Below are positions 10,660 to 22,273 of a stretch of DNA of 64,000 nt, piece by piece. A program made the translations under genes and the position numbers. The notes beneath the pieces are model-generated. The model searched no databases and was not told the DNA's origin. It saw only the letters and a program-made list of their open reading frames with translations. The DNA lies in NCBI GenBank assembly GCA_023374045.1, contig CM041776.1, positions 319,263,925 to 319,327,924 of the forward strand. The letters are read 5' to 3'. Position 1 is the stretch's first letter; each line of letters opens with the position of its first letter. This stretch comes from Limonium bicolor (Eukaryota; Streptophyta; Magnoliopsida; Caryophyllales; Plumbaginaceae).

Positions 10660-11964
10660 TTAGTAGTACTTACATCGTAGAAACTAGAAAGCTCCAGTAT
10701 GCTGTGGGTCCAATTCGAATCAAGTAGACCAACAATTGGACTCATTTCCCTTTCAGCGGTAGAGCCCGGGTCTAGAGCCAACGGCTCAGGACGGAGGAGA
10801 GCACGAGGGAGGGAATGGGACTAATTGACTTGCTTTTCCAGACAATTAATTATTAGCCAACAGATTTCATCTTCTCTGTCTTTTTTTTATCCCATACCAA
10901 GTACAGTATCGTTTTGTCAGGGATGGTACAACATGGACATGGGATGCAAATTGATATTCGATCAAATGCGGCACTAATAATGCACGATAAAAACAAACAA
11001 AGAGGCAAAGGTGTGAGAGAAAAGAGCAATTCGTTATTTGCTCACATCGTGAGATTAATCAGCCTAGCTTGGGTGGGAAGAAGCAAATGCTAGGTTTCAA
11101 TAGTTATTCTAGGTGGACTAGGAAAACACAAAGACGCAACAGTAGGAGATAGAGAAGGACAAAGAACTAAGGACAGGAGTCTCGAATAGGAAAGATTGAT
11201 CGTTTTCTGTATCTTTTATGTTCTCTTATGGCGCTTCATTTTGTGCAGTTGGGTTTGTAGTCACTAATTATATTAAAAAAAAAAGGAAAATTTTGAAACT
11301 TGACACGTCAATTATTTCCAAATGGTTATGAATTCCAAAAAAAATCTACATTAGTTTTTCAGACTTGATCCTAAAGTGTTTCCAGCCAGTGGTGCGACTA
11401 GGATTTTGAATCAGAGGAAATTCATACTAGAACGAATATATCGAACGTAAAAGTTTCTAGGTGCAAAAGATCATCATGTTATACTAAAATCGTCTCACCA
11501 TCTATAGTCGAAAAGAGCATCAATTGCTTTTTGTTGTCCGGTAAACCCACAACCTGATCCGGAGAAATAGTTGCTCCGGGAGGTCTCACAAATTAGCACT
11601 GGGATTTGGTGACGGAAAAGAAAATTCTGTCGACGGATTGATTCCCCACTACTGATCACAATTTAAAATAGTGCTTACTCTTTAAATGTGTAAATGTTGT
11701 CTTTTTTTTTTATCAACATAAATGTAGTCCCTTGTTGGGGTTGAGATTATTTTAACTGTTAATCTATGTTTGGTGTTAGTGTGTAAATTTATATTAGAGG
11801 ATAATGACATATGTGAGTATAAAAAGTATGATAAGATTAAAGAATATACTTTTATAATTTGTAAAAATTTAAATCATTAAAATGGTAAGAAGTCGTAGAA
11901 AAATCATAAAATATGACATTAATTTTAAATTATAAAATACCAACAAAAGTTAGAATAAATTATG

Positions 11965-12500
11965 GACATTAATGTACATCGTTTCCTTTGGTCATTCTTA
12001 TCGCATCATTGTGTATAAGAAATTAAGAATATTTTTTTACCATTTATCTTAAAACAAAGCTTAACTGATTGATAATCCTAAAGGTTATTTTGGAAACAAT
12101 AAATTGAATAATTGGAGTCGATATTACGTTTTAATTAACCTTAGTTTTTATGTATCCACGATAATTTATAAACGTTTCCACAAATGATTAGAAACATGTA
12201 CACAACCTCTATAATCGTTTAACATCACTAATCTAAAAAAAGTGACACTAACTGTTATATATCGTTTCCTTTGGTTGTTCTTATCGTACATTGTGTATAA
12301 TAATACTATCTTAGTGTTTTTATAAACTAAGTTGTTGGAGTCAATTTTTCGTATTCATTATACCATGAGTTTTACGTATCACAATAATTTATAAATGTTT
12401 CCACTGATAATTAGATGTAAACAACATTCTATAATCTTTTCAATCATTGTTTTATGAAAGATGGAGCTTAAGTGTTATATATCGTTTTCGCTGTTTATAT
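11965..12500 (+). repeat. Diverged tandem repeat, ~220-280 bp units
   Basis: ATCGTTTCCTTTGGT.(A/G)TTCTTATCG...CATTGTGTATA recurs at about 11978 and 12260. A shorter start (TTATATATCGTTTTCGCTG) is at about 12476. Between them are matching blocks TTGGAGTC, ATAATTTATAAA.GTTTCCA and CTATAATC. Copies are considerably diverged. Confidence 0.6.
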
Positions 12501-12970
12501 ATAATAATGGAATCGTAGAAACGTGAAAACGTTTATATAAAAACATGGAAACGTTTATATAAAAACAAGGAAACATTATAAAAACGGGAAAACGTTTATA
12601 TAAACTCGTGGATACGCTTATGCATAACGGTGGAAACGTTATACTTGATTGTGGCGTGGAAATGTGTCGTAGAAACGTTATCTTTAATTGAGGCATGTAA
12701 TATATAATTGTGTAAACGTATATATGTAATCATGGCGTGTAAACGTTTATATATAAATCATGGAAACGTATTGCGGCATGGAAACATTCATATATTAATT
12801 GAAATGTTTATATGTAATCATGCCAAATTATATATATCATGGAATCGTAAACGGGGAACGTTTAAAATAAAACATGAAAAACGAATATTAACAACGTGGA
12901 AATGTTCAAATAAAAAGGTGGAAACTTTATATAGTGGAAACGTTATCTGAACTCGTGGACCCCTTTATGT
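12500..12970 (+). repeat. Minisatellite, TGGAAACGTTTATATA-type
   Basis: About 20 degenerate copies of a ~20-30 bp unit containing (T)GGAAACGTTTATAT, joined by AAAACA or AATTG spacers. ORFs over it are repeat translations. Confidence 0.7.
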
Positions 12971-13357
12971 ATAACGGTGAAAAATTATTCAGTTGATTAA
13001 GATATATATATTTTTTAAATTGATATATATACTCCATTCTATATATATATATATTATATTAAAAGTTTTGTAGATAAGTATTCTATAAGATTATAATTAA
13101 TTATGTTATTAGGATATTATAAAAAATAATAAAAATAACACGTACGCAAATATCCTATCCTTCCCTTACTGTGTAAAATAATAATTTAAAAAATATGGTT
13201 CCGTACGCGACGGAGAATTCACGTCCGTCACATAATCTCTACCCTGTATAAACAATCAATATTATATGATTAAAAAACTATTATACAATAATCGTATATA
13301 ACATGTATATAATCATGTAATATATGGTTGGTGAATTATTCTATAATGAATGTAACT

Positions 13358-16300
13358 TGTAACACCCCAACTAACAACGTCACACTTAACAACAAATTGC
13401 AGCGGAAAACACAACTCATCACATTACTTAATTAACTCACTGGTGTTACACGCCGTTAGCCACCCACGTGGCTAACAAGGCTAATACATATCAATTGTAT
13501 CGGTCTGATGGATCAGATTCCCGAGCAACTACACACTACAATCTCTTCCCATTACCAACATCAATTATGCATTTACACTCCAACTGTACCAAATATTTGC
13601 AAACTAATGTCGACAACAATTTCGGTCTTACTACACCTACAATACATACTCAATTAATTAACTACCCATGTAAAAACAACTACCCCGTCCTACTCTCGAA
13701 CGGCTTCCAGCACATTGTACCTGAAAATAAAGAGAGAAAGGGTGGCCCCCCAGGGGCTCAACACAATGCTGGTATGGTAATCGTGCAGCCCGCATACTAC
13801 CGGGCCACGCACAACTAATTGTCGTCTAAGCATGCGGTTGATTTTATTTAAATCATGCATGAAAACTATAAACACATAACACATTGTATACCCACAACAA
13901 TGGGGTTCAACAAATCGATCAACACAACAAAACTCGTTAGCTCACTCATTTTGTTCCTTGACCCTTGAGGGTTTCCCCTCTATGGAGCTATTTCCTCAAT
14001 AGACGACACTTACCCACTAATCGGGTTATACTTAGAATCCTCTTATTACAACTGTGATTCATATCCATGATCCACATACTCCAAATAACAGCACACATCA
14101 CATTTTAACGTACATACAACATAGCTTGGAGAGGGTCACGTGAGGACACGTACCCCGAGATGTGAGTTAGTAACCTCATTGGAGCCTAGAGAACCTTTTT
14201 ATTCCCATGCTAAGCTCTTTATACAATAACTTATTGTTCTACTTATAGAACATAAATTTACTTAAGATGCGTCGGATATAACATAGTTCCAAACACACTG
14301 TACATATTAACTTTACTGAGATGTGTCGGTCTCAATATAGTACCGAACACACCATACATAACCCTCTAGTCCCGAACAATAGTCGAGGTTGGTAAGCCTT
14401 GGTTAAGCTTACCGATGATTGTAATCCAAGAAGGAAAAACAACGCGCGACCGGAACGACCGGATTCCTCACCCCCCATTAATTAATATATATATATATAT
14501 ATATAGTTAAGAGTTCCATTATGAAACCCATCACATCCACACACCATATGGTGTTACAACCGGGTTAAACACACAAGGGAGGTAAACATACTTACACGCA
14601 CAAACAACACACAACTAACTCACGCATAGCCGTGGTTAGAACGTTCCCATGGTTTGGGTTGTTAAATCCAAATACTGCTCTTAAGTGATCCTAGATTTGG
14701 TTAGCTAAGGTTTAACACTTTCGAGGTTTAACGGCATCAGAGTTAAACACGCCACATTAACGAATTACTATAAACTCATTTCATGCTTATTCTTGCAAGG
14801 TGGCAAACATTCAGAAAAACACATTGGCATACAAGCCGGTGTAATCCGGTAGAGCACATGTTGCAAGAAAACCATACCTGTCACCAAGGTCCACTCTATT
14901 GTGCCCTCCTATGTTCCTCGAATAATTCTCGAACAACTGGTAACATTACAATTACTTTCATTAACATTGGGGTAATATGATCATTTAACGTCTAACGCCA
15001 TAGTTAACCCCGTTAACTAGTTAAATAACTTCATATTTTTAGCTTGTTTTACTTTCACCTTTTACTTCAACTTTTCATCCACATATTTGTTCTTTAAAAC
15101 TCACCTAACATGTCCTAAACAACCTTATAACATCATTACCTATCAATCCCCATCATTACATGTCATTTTCCAACCTTAAACAACATTTTTAGAGTGGTCC
15201 GGGACTTGGTACTTACCTTAAGTCCCGGACCAATACATTAGAAATCTCTCGGGTGAAACTTGGCACTGGTCCGGGTCTTTGTACCGACCCCAAGTCCCGG
15301 ACCAGGCTATTGAAGTAACTCTCGGCCAGTTTTAGTATGTGGTCCGGGACCTTAACCTGGAACCAAGTCCCGGACCAAAGCTACAGAATTCCATATCATG
15401 CATTTTCAAGCCTTGTTCAACTTGTTCTCTTCACCCATTGTTTACCCAAACTTCACACATGAACTTAGGCATATTCTAATACCAAAATATCACTTTGAAC
15501 CTCCTTAAATCATTGTTCAAACTTGTTACTCAATTACTTATAAAATCTCTTAACACTTGTAACACTTTTCCTTAGATTTCTAAGTGGTATATTATGCCTA
15601 CTACCTCAACTAACCAAAGTGTTGTCTCACAAACATTACCACTACTCCAAAAGCATTATTTCTCACAAACACCTCCTTTACACAAACTCCTTCTATTTTC
15701 CACTAGTTCACACTTAGACCTTCACAAGGCATTATTTTTCCTTTTTTTACCAAAACTTGCACAAGACTTAACACTTCACATAACATAACCTTGGTGTGTT
15801 TAAAACACCCATTTGATCCCTAAATCCTCCAAGACCATTCCTTGGTCATCCTAGGGCTCGTGAACACCTTAATTCATTTTCTTTCACAATCTCAACACTT
15901 AACAATTCCTAGTACCTTCTAGGTCATTAAAATCTCATTAGAACACATAAACTCCTTTGTTTATCAACTAAATTTTGCCATAGCTCCTCTTGTATTACCT
16001 TACTCCAAAAACACATAGTTTTCCACCTTTATACAATCCAAGAACACTCAATCTCTTAACACATATCCTTACACACAAACATATGGTTTTTCATCCTTTA
16101 ACCATCAAAGACATTCACCTTAACAAGAGATGTTCTTTACACACAACTAAACCTTTAAACTACACTAAATCACAATATAGTGCATAAACTTAAATTGCTT
16201 GGCACTTAGGCCCTTAAATTGCATTAAAGTTAAACACTGAATTTCCGCATTTAAATGCCTTCAACCTGCAAATACACACAACAAGGCTCCCATATCCTTT

Positions 16301-17883
16301 TAGTCCACCTTGTGGATAGTTTTCTAGCTCATTTACCCTTTGACTCTTTAGGTTATTTATTAAGCAAATATAGCTCAATTCCCTAGCACATAAAACTACA
16401 TTAAGAGAGATCATTTACCTCTTTGTTTTCCAAGCTTTCTCACATGTTTTCTCTTGTTCTTTCATGGTTGAAAATCGGCAAGGAGCTTTTTATCACTTGT
16501 CAATCTTCTAACCAATACACATATAAGGGTAATGAGCATTAAGTTTAATACTTAAACTCATAATTAAACCCTAGATTTACATAAGTGTCTTAAAACACTA
16601 GAATTGATGTTTACCTTTAGAATTTGAAAGAGAACTTGAATAAGTATCAAGATAGGACTCCTCCTAGTCCTTTGAAGGTTGAATTAAGCTAAGAAGAGAG
16701 CAAGACAAGGCACCATTAAGAGGTGAATTTTTGGACATCAACCAAAGTGAGAGGAAACTTAGATTTTCTTTGATTTTCCTTACCTTGAAGCAAAGGAGAA
16801 TGACAAGGCATGAAAATATGAACTCAAGCTCCTTCAACGGAGATTTTTCATGGCACCAAAATGAAGTTCTTGAAGATTTGAAAAGAGGGAAATGAAGAGC
16901 TTGGTCTAACTAAGACAAAGGTAGTCTTGAAATTGATTTTGGAGCATGGAATCATAAGTTACAAGGATTTGAAGATGGAGAATGGATAGTTGCTGTAGCA
17001 AAACAAAATGGAGAAGGGAGGATGAAGATAGGTGACAGTGGGAACAAAGGAGAAAGAAAAGAATGAGGAGAGAGGTAGTTATTTGGAGATATTTTATGTT
17101 ATAAAGCAAAAGTAACCTTTTTACTTACTTTTTCTTTCATTCTTTAACTAACTAGCAAGGGTGATGACTCACCACTTATAAAATCGGCCCCCTTTTGTAT
17201 ATAGGCTGATTTTTGGTCTTTGTTGGCCAATTAATTGACTTATGTTGACTTATAACTTAAACTAGCACTATTTGAGCACTATTCACAAATTAAGGCACAT
17301 AATTGTGAAATTTTTGATTTCCCACTGATTAGACTTCCTAATGTGATACTAAGTAGTACACATGTTGATTAAAGAGTAATTATGGACATTTAGCCACTCA
17401 AAACTCATTTCCAAGACAATTTGTTTAAAAATGTGCTTTAAGGCTCCTTAAAGCACATTTTGTGTTTTAACTTGTTTTCAAGTTAGTTTTTCTTTAGGAA
17501 TTGATTTAACATGTTAATTAGCATGTTAATGTGGTCTAGGAATGACCTTTAGGTCTTATACAAGGTTACACCAAGTCTAGGGCAAGTTTTTGCTTAAATT
17601 GACTTTATGGTGTTTTCTTTGGTTTAATTGTCTACCAATGTTTCTTAAGGACTTAATTAGCCTTATTAAATCATAATTGTATATTATTAAGTCTTGTTAG
17701 GCTCTTTGGGTCCTAACCAAGTTCATTCCAAGCTTAGAGCACGTTTTTGATCAAACTGTCTTAGTAGTACTTTACTGTGTTTACTATGGTTTAAATTGTT
17801 CACTAATGTTTCCAAGGCACTTTTTAGCCTTTACATACCATATTTTAATAGTTAAACAACATATCAAGGTTTGGGGTATTTCA
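13358..17883 (-). mobile_element. Solo LTR (family B, chromovirus-like), 4526 bp, TSD TAACT
   Basis: On the plus strand it starts TGTAACACCCCAAC and ends TTGGGGTATTTCA. Perfect 5-bp duplications TAACT lie at 13353-13357 and 17884-17888. Read on the minus strand the LTR is TGAAATACCCC...GGGGTGTTACA, closely resembling the ends of the 4.3 kb LTRs of the element at 22274-37373 (TGAAATACCCC...GGGGCGTTACA). It is therefore a related family. No internal region remains. The short ORFs inside are low-complexity and not genes. Confidence 0.88.
15190..15385. repeat. Three GGTCCGGGACTT...AAGTCCCGGACC inverted repeats in LTR B
   Basis: Around 15196, 15268 and 15340 the text GGTCCGGG.CTT is followed 30-40 bases later by AAGTCCCGGACCA, its inverse, making three tandem potential hairpins. 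They resemble the GTCCGGAC clusters of other LTRs in the window. Confidence 0.8.
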
Positions 17884-17888
17884 TAACT

Positions 17889-18288
17889 AATTATATTATT
17901 AAAATACTGAAAAAGTAAAAGAAACATAATAAAAACATATCACACATACATAGCTATGTATGGAATATTACGTCGTTTGAAGCTCCATGTATGAATTCCT
18001 AAAAAAAAACTCCATGTATGTAAAAAATAGCAGCCACGGTGTCCTTTGTTGCATGTATTTTCAAACACAAAAAAAAATTGAGGACACTATTTTGTTACAC
18101 GTGTACCAATATGGACGCGTCCGTCCCTGATGGAATTTCAATGTCCGTCACAAAACCCTTGCCCTCTAATTAGTGGCACACAATTTTATTTTTCTTAGGA
18201 AGTGTAATCATTTCTCAATTGCTCGCTTCATGCTAAAACAATCATGGCGACCGAGGTGACTGAAGTCTTCTGGACTTAGCATTTTTAC
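17889..18288. other. Intergenic, no gene
   Basis: AT-rich DNA with a GGACGCGTCCGTCCC...GTCCGTCACA block (18115-18155) related to text at 13206-13240 on the other side of the solo LTR. This may be the rest of the element into which that LTR inserted. Confidence 0.35.
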
Positions 18289-18530
18289 TACTCCCTCCGT
18301 CCTGAATTGACCGCCTTGTTTGCTTTATGACACGTTTTTCCACTTCAATATTAAGTATATAAGATAAAATAATTTTATAAAACTAACGTTTGTAATATAT
18401 AGTTTATCATGTAAGGAATCATATGTAAAACTTAAAATTTTAAAATTATTTTATCTTATATGTTAAATATTGAAGTCAAACGATATGTCCAAATAGTAAA
18501 TAAGACGGTCAATTCAGGACGGAGAGAGTA
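18289..18530 (+). mobile_element. Stowaway MITE copy 2
   Basis: It starts TACTCCCTCCGTCCTGAATT and ends AATTCAGGACGGAGAGAGTA, nearly perfect inverted repeats with TA ends. 242 bp, same orientation and nearly the same sequence as the copy at 52492-52733. Confidence 0.9.
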
Positions 18531-18734
18531 TGAATTTGATAAGGCCGACCAGCTAATTTGCAAATTGCAAAAACGAGAGTCCCGCCTGGTCTGGATCATC
18601 ACTTCAGCCAATACTCGGGGCTTGGCTTGGGAAACAATCCAGATTTCTCTGGGCTTAATCTGATTGGTTAAATGGATTTTTTTATTATATAAATGATTAG
18701 TTGTTTAGATAATTGATAATGATTAATGTTTTAT
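18531..18734. other. Short intergenic, nothing recognised
   Basis: A somewhat GC-richer stretch (18540-18665) has an open plus frame continuing out of the MITE. No domain is visible. Confidence 0.3.
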
Positions 18735-19135
18735 GAAACTAAAAAGATATTTCTGTTATCAAACTTTTTACAAAATTTTAAAACTTTTCACATTTTTCAA
18801 TATAGTAGGAGTTATAATTATGGAATAACTTAATAGTCAAGTGATATCTGGTATATTGGTGTATGACACGTTTCTTCAAGATTTTGCTATGTGCACTTGA
18901 TCTAGTAATGACTTAGCATTTTAGTGTGTATGTTTTGGAAAACTATAAATTTGTTTCTATTATAAAACTTTTACCATATGTAAAAAATTTCAAGTTTTCC
19001 AATACAACAGAAGTAATAATTATGAGGTAGCTTAATAATCATGAATCTAGTATGTGAGTGTATGACACATTAGGGCTTCAAGATACTATTATGAGTACTT
19101 GACCTAGTACTGATTTAGTATTTCAGGTGTATCAG
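18735..19135 (+). repeat. Diverged tandem duplication, ~210-bp unit
   Basis: The order TTCTGTTAT.AAACTTTT, CAATA.AG.AG.A.TAATTATG, AGCTTAATA-like, GTGTATGACAC and CTTGA.CTAGTA occurs in both halves (18735-18945 and 18946-19135). Confidence 0.6.
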
Positions 19136-21168
19136 TTAGAATTTTTGTTGTTTTTAGTGTTCCAGTACAATAATTATTGTTTCTATCTACTTTTTACACT
19201 ATTGAGATTTTATCTAGCAATAATGTAGATAAAAGGTCATATATTATACACCTTATGAATACAATATTGTAGGCATTTGTGTTATGACATGTTGAGTATA
19301 TGAATAGCATCTGACTAAGTATTTTATAACATTTCTCTTCGATATGGCGGCGTAAGAGTCTTTTACATCTTCTATACATATATAGACCACTACAGTAGTT
19401 GAGTATAGAATTACAAGGTAATTCAAGTAGTATTAACTTAGTATTTGAGACAAAGACTAGTAATATATTATAGCTAATATTTACCTGGTACATGAAACTT
19501 AACACAGACTAGTATTCGAGAAAACATTTTGATAGTATACGTATAACAATACAACCGGTATTTATTCACTTTTAGCTGGACGTATAACTGGACATTCACA
19601 ATGGATAGATAGACAGATAGTCAAAACGAAATAAACATGCTATATACATGTTTCTTAAATAGTACCATAATTATTTAGTACCATGCAGCTTCTTCTTCTT
19701 CCCCATTCCAGTTCAACATCGTTTTCGCATGAGATAGTATTTTCCTTATTCTTCATATCATTATATTGCATATGCAATGATTCTATAGCAATCTTCCATT
19801 TCTGCCTTAACTCAACCTCATTATAACCACCATCCTTCATTATCAAATGATCTCAAAATCGGTTTTGGTTTAAACCCGGAAGATGATGCACGTAAACCTG
19901 ATTTTTTTTTTCATTTGATCTAATATGGAGCCAGATTTAAAGTGTCTAGTAGATCTCAACTTAACATCTAGTGAGAAAGCCGGTATCAATGTTGACCACA
20001 CAATTTACTACAAGATGACATGAATCAAGGTCGGAACATCAAATGAAAGAAAAAGAACGTTGTGCCTTGGAGATGAATTATGTTAGCTTGTATTATTTCA
20101 CATTCATATCCTTTAAGTAAATATTCGTATACTTAATTTATAATTATTCGAGTACTTAACATTTCACATCATATATTAATATATCCACATTCATATACTT
20201 AAGTACACTATTTATTCAGTCGGATACTTTATTATATAAATTTAAGTCGAATACTTTATTTCTAAATAACTAGTATACTTAAATTCTAAAATACTCGTAC
20301 ACTTAATTTTAAAAAAAGATACTAAATTTATAAACATTCTATCTAATCAGTTGTATACTTAATATCTAATCAATCGTATACTTAAGTACCCTTTATATTG
20401 ATTCACTATATATAAATACTTTCATACTTAAGTAAACGTCCTTTACATAAACATTCATGTACTTTATATATCAATCTTTGTATACTTTACATATCAATAT
20501 TCGTGTATTTTATATATCAATACTCGTACACTTTATATCAATGTTTGTACACTTTATATATCAGTATTCGTATACTTTATATATCATGAATCATACACGT
20601 TATAGCAAGACTGGTACACTTTATATATCTATATTTGTACACTTTATATAAATATTCATATCCACAATATGTACGCATTCCTATACTTACGCCTACAAAT
20701 ATATTAACATTTCACAAACCGGTTTTTTGTGCACCAAAAACTACTCACTGTTATCTTCCTCTTCAATTTGGTCTTTGCAAATGTGTTGATCCAAGTCCTT
20801 CCACACTTTTTTTTCAACTACAAAATAGACGCACAATCACAAAAAATAAAATAAAACCGAGAATAAAAGTAGTGAGTCACAAGATGAGCGGACAAAACTG
20901 GATTCATAGGAGCATGAAAGAGTAGTGAAAAGAAACATTCATACTAGGTAGGGGATAGAGTAGAAAACTCAAATCTGATTTAGATGAGGATGAGAAGTAA
21001 GGAAATAATTACCAATGAAGATTCAGGATTCAAGCCCGATTATCTAATGGACTAAATTTCCCCCTTTTTATCTAATGGACTAAATTTCATAGAGAGAAAT
21101 CAGGAACCTAGATTGTCTATGTCCTAACCCATATTCTGGTAACCTCTGGTTTGAACTGGAGGGTGCGA
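19136..21168. other. Intergenic, no recognised gene
   Basis: Two minus-strand ORFs (19505-19194, 103 aa; 19846-19655, 63 aa) show no domain I know. The second is charged and could be a decayed exon. The stretch 20110-20690 is a minisatellite, listed separately. Confidence 0.35.
20110..20690 (+). repeat. Minisatellite, (T)TCGTATACTTTATATATCAATA
   Basis: A run of degenerate ~20-25 bp units with core CGTATACTT(T)A, most regular at 20455-20660. ORFs rich in YFIYQ/LYIS here are repeat translations. Confidence 0.75.
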
Positions 21169-22273
21169 TTTTTTTTTTTTTTTGTAAACAAGATTGTCAT
21201 TGAACAATATTAAGGATACTTTGGGAATGTCTTCATACCAAATACCTTCATATGTACTATACCTAGGTTTGCAGGTAAATATGCATCAACATTGTTGGTG
21301 TGGTCTATATAAGACCAGAAAACTCAATCAATAGGGGCTAAGCAATAGATTACATTTTGTATGAATAATTCGACGTTGGCCCTAACTTCACCTTTCCATG
21401 AAAACGATGGACATTTCAAAGAATCCGTGAAGAAGTTGAATGACATAGCTCCGAGTTTAGTATTAACCTCGACACCAAATAGGAGGGCTTTGGTCTCAAT
21501 CACTTAGGTTGTCCGTGGACCTCATCCCTGATGACTCCAATAACAATAACTGATCCATTGATATCCTAACAGACTACCCCCATGTCTAATCCGTGTGGGC
21601 CTGTATTTCCATCCACATATATTTGTACAACGATGCTTGACGAATCAACATCGTCCATTAAGACCTGGGAGCTAACTGAGAGCGCCGTGTCAAGAAATGA
21701 TTATGCTTGGTCAATTCCCTCATCGAAGGAGTAGACACTGCCATATGTCATTTGGCATCTAGTAAACCACAATTTCCAGAGAAGGATCATCACCTTCTCT
21801 AGATTGTAATTCCCATCTCTTAGACAAATGGAGGTAAACCAATCCCGAAATGCAGCATCGTCCGATATGCTTTTTGGTCTTAGGAGATCATCAATTCACC
21901 ACCAATCCTTAAGCTTCGGGCAGAACATGAAGACGTGTACCGAGTTGTCCAGCGCCCACAGATCACGCATCTTTCATGCTCAAATTTTTGACAATGGTTA
22001 GCTATAAGAGCTTCACATGGGACAATTCCTTGAAGAAGCTTTAATGCAAAAAGCTTGATTCTAGCTGGAAAGGCACATTTGCGAATACACTTCATAGTTC
22101 TCCCAATTTTTCTTTTGTGTGAGGTAGAGTTGTTACCTTGATGAGACAGTGTACATGCCATATAGTAGGCCGACCTAATCATGAAACATCCATTTTTTGT
22201 TCTTCCCCAGGACCATCCATCCACAGTATTATTCCGATTGATGACTATTTCCAGAATCAGGTCAGCATCTTCC
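21169..22273 (-). pseudogene. L1 LINE ORF2, C-terminal part (RT tail, zf-RVT, RNase H) and poly(A)
   Basis: Read from 22273 down. The first part (22224-21880) has the plant L1 zf-RVT domain: FPARIKLFALKLLQGIVP, then a CVICG cysteine pair. Further down a decayed RNase H-like domain begins with a YVDGNTG segment at about 21600. In-frame stops and shifts make it a pseudogene. The T-run at 21169-21183 is the poly(A) tail, so this is the LINE 3' end. The 5' neighbour in the same LINE lies at 37374-37910, on the far side of the 15.1 kb insertion. Crossing the junction via one CTTCC copy keeps the frame. Confidence 0.85.

Larger units (their letters stand above)
10660..13352. other. Intergenic, AT-rich, no gene
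   Basis: No ORF of interest. Poly-purine runs, a GTGACGGAA...GTCGACGGA motif near 11610, and two repeat arrays described separately. A similar GACGGA...GTCCGTCACA motif recurs at 13206-13240 and 18117-18155, perhaps edges of one decayed element. Confidence 0.4.

Noticed and set aside
19194..19505. 103-residue minus-strand ORF as a gene
   Set aside because: AT-rich low-complexity composition, no domain, and no promoter or neighbouring exon seen.
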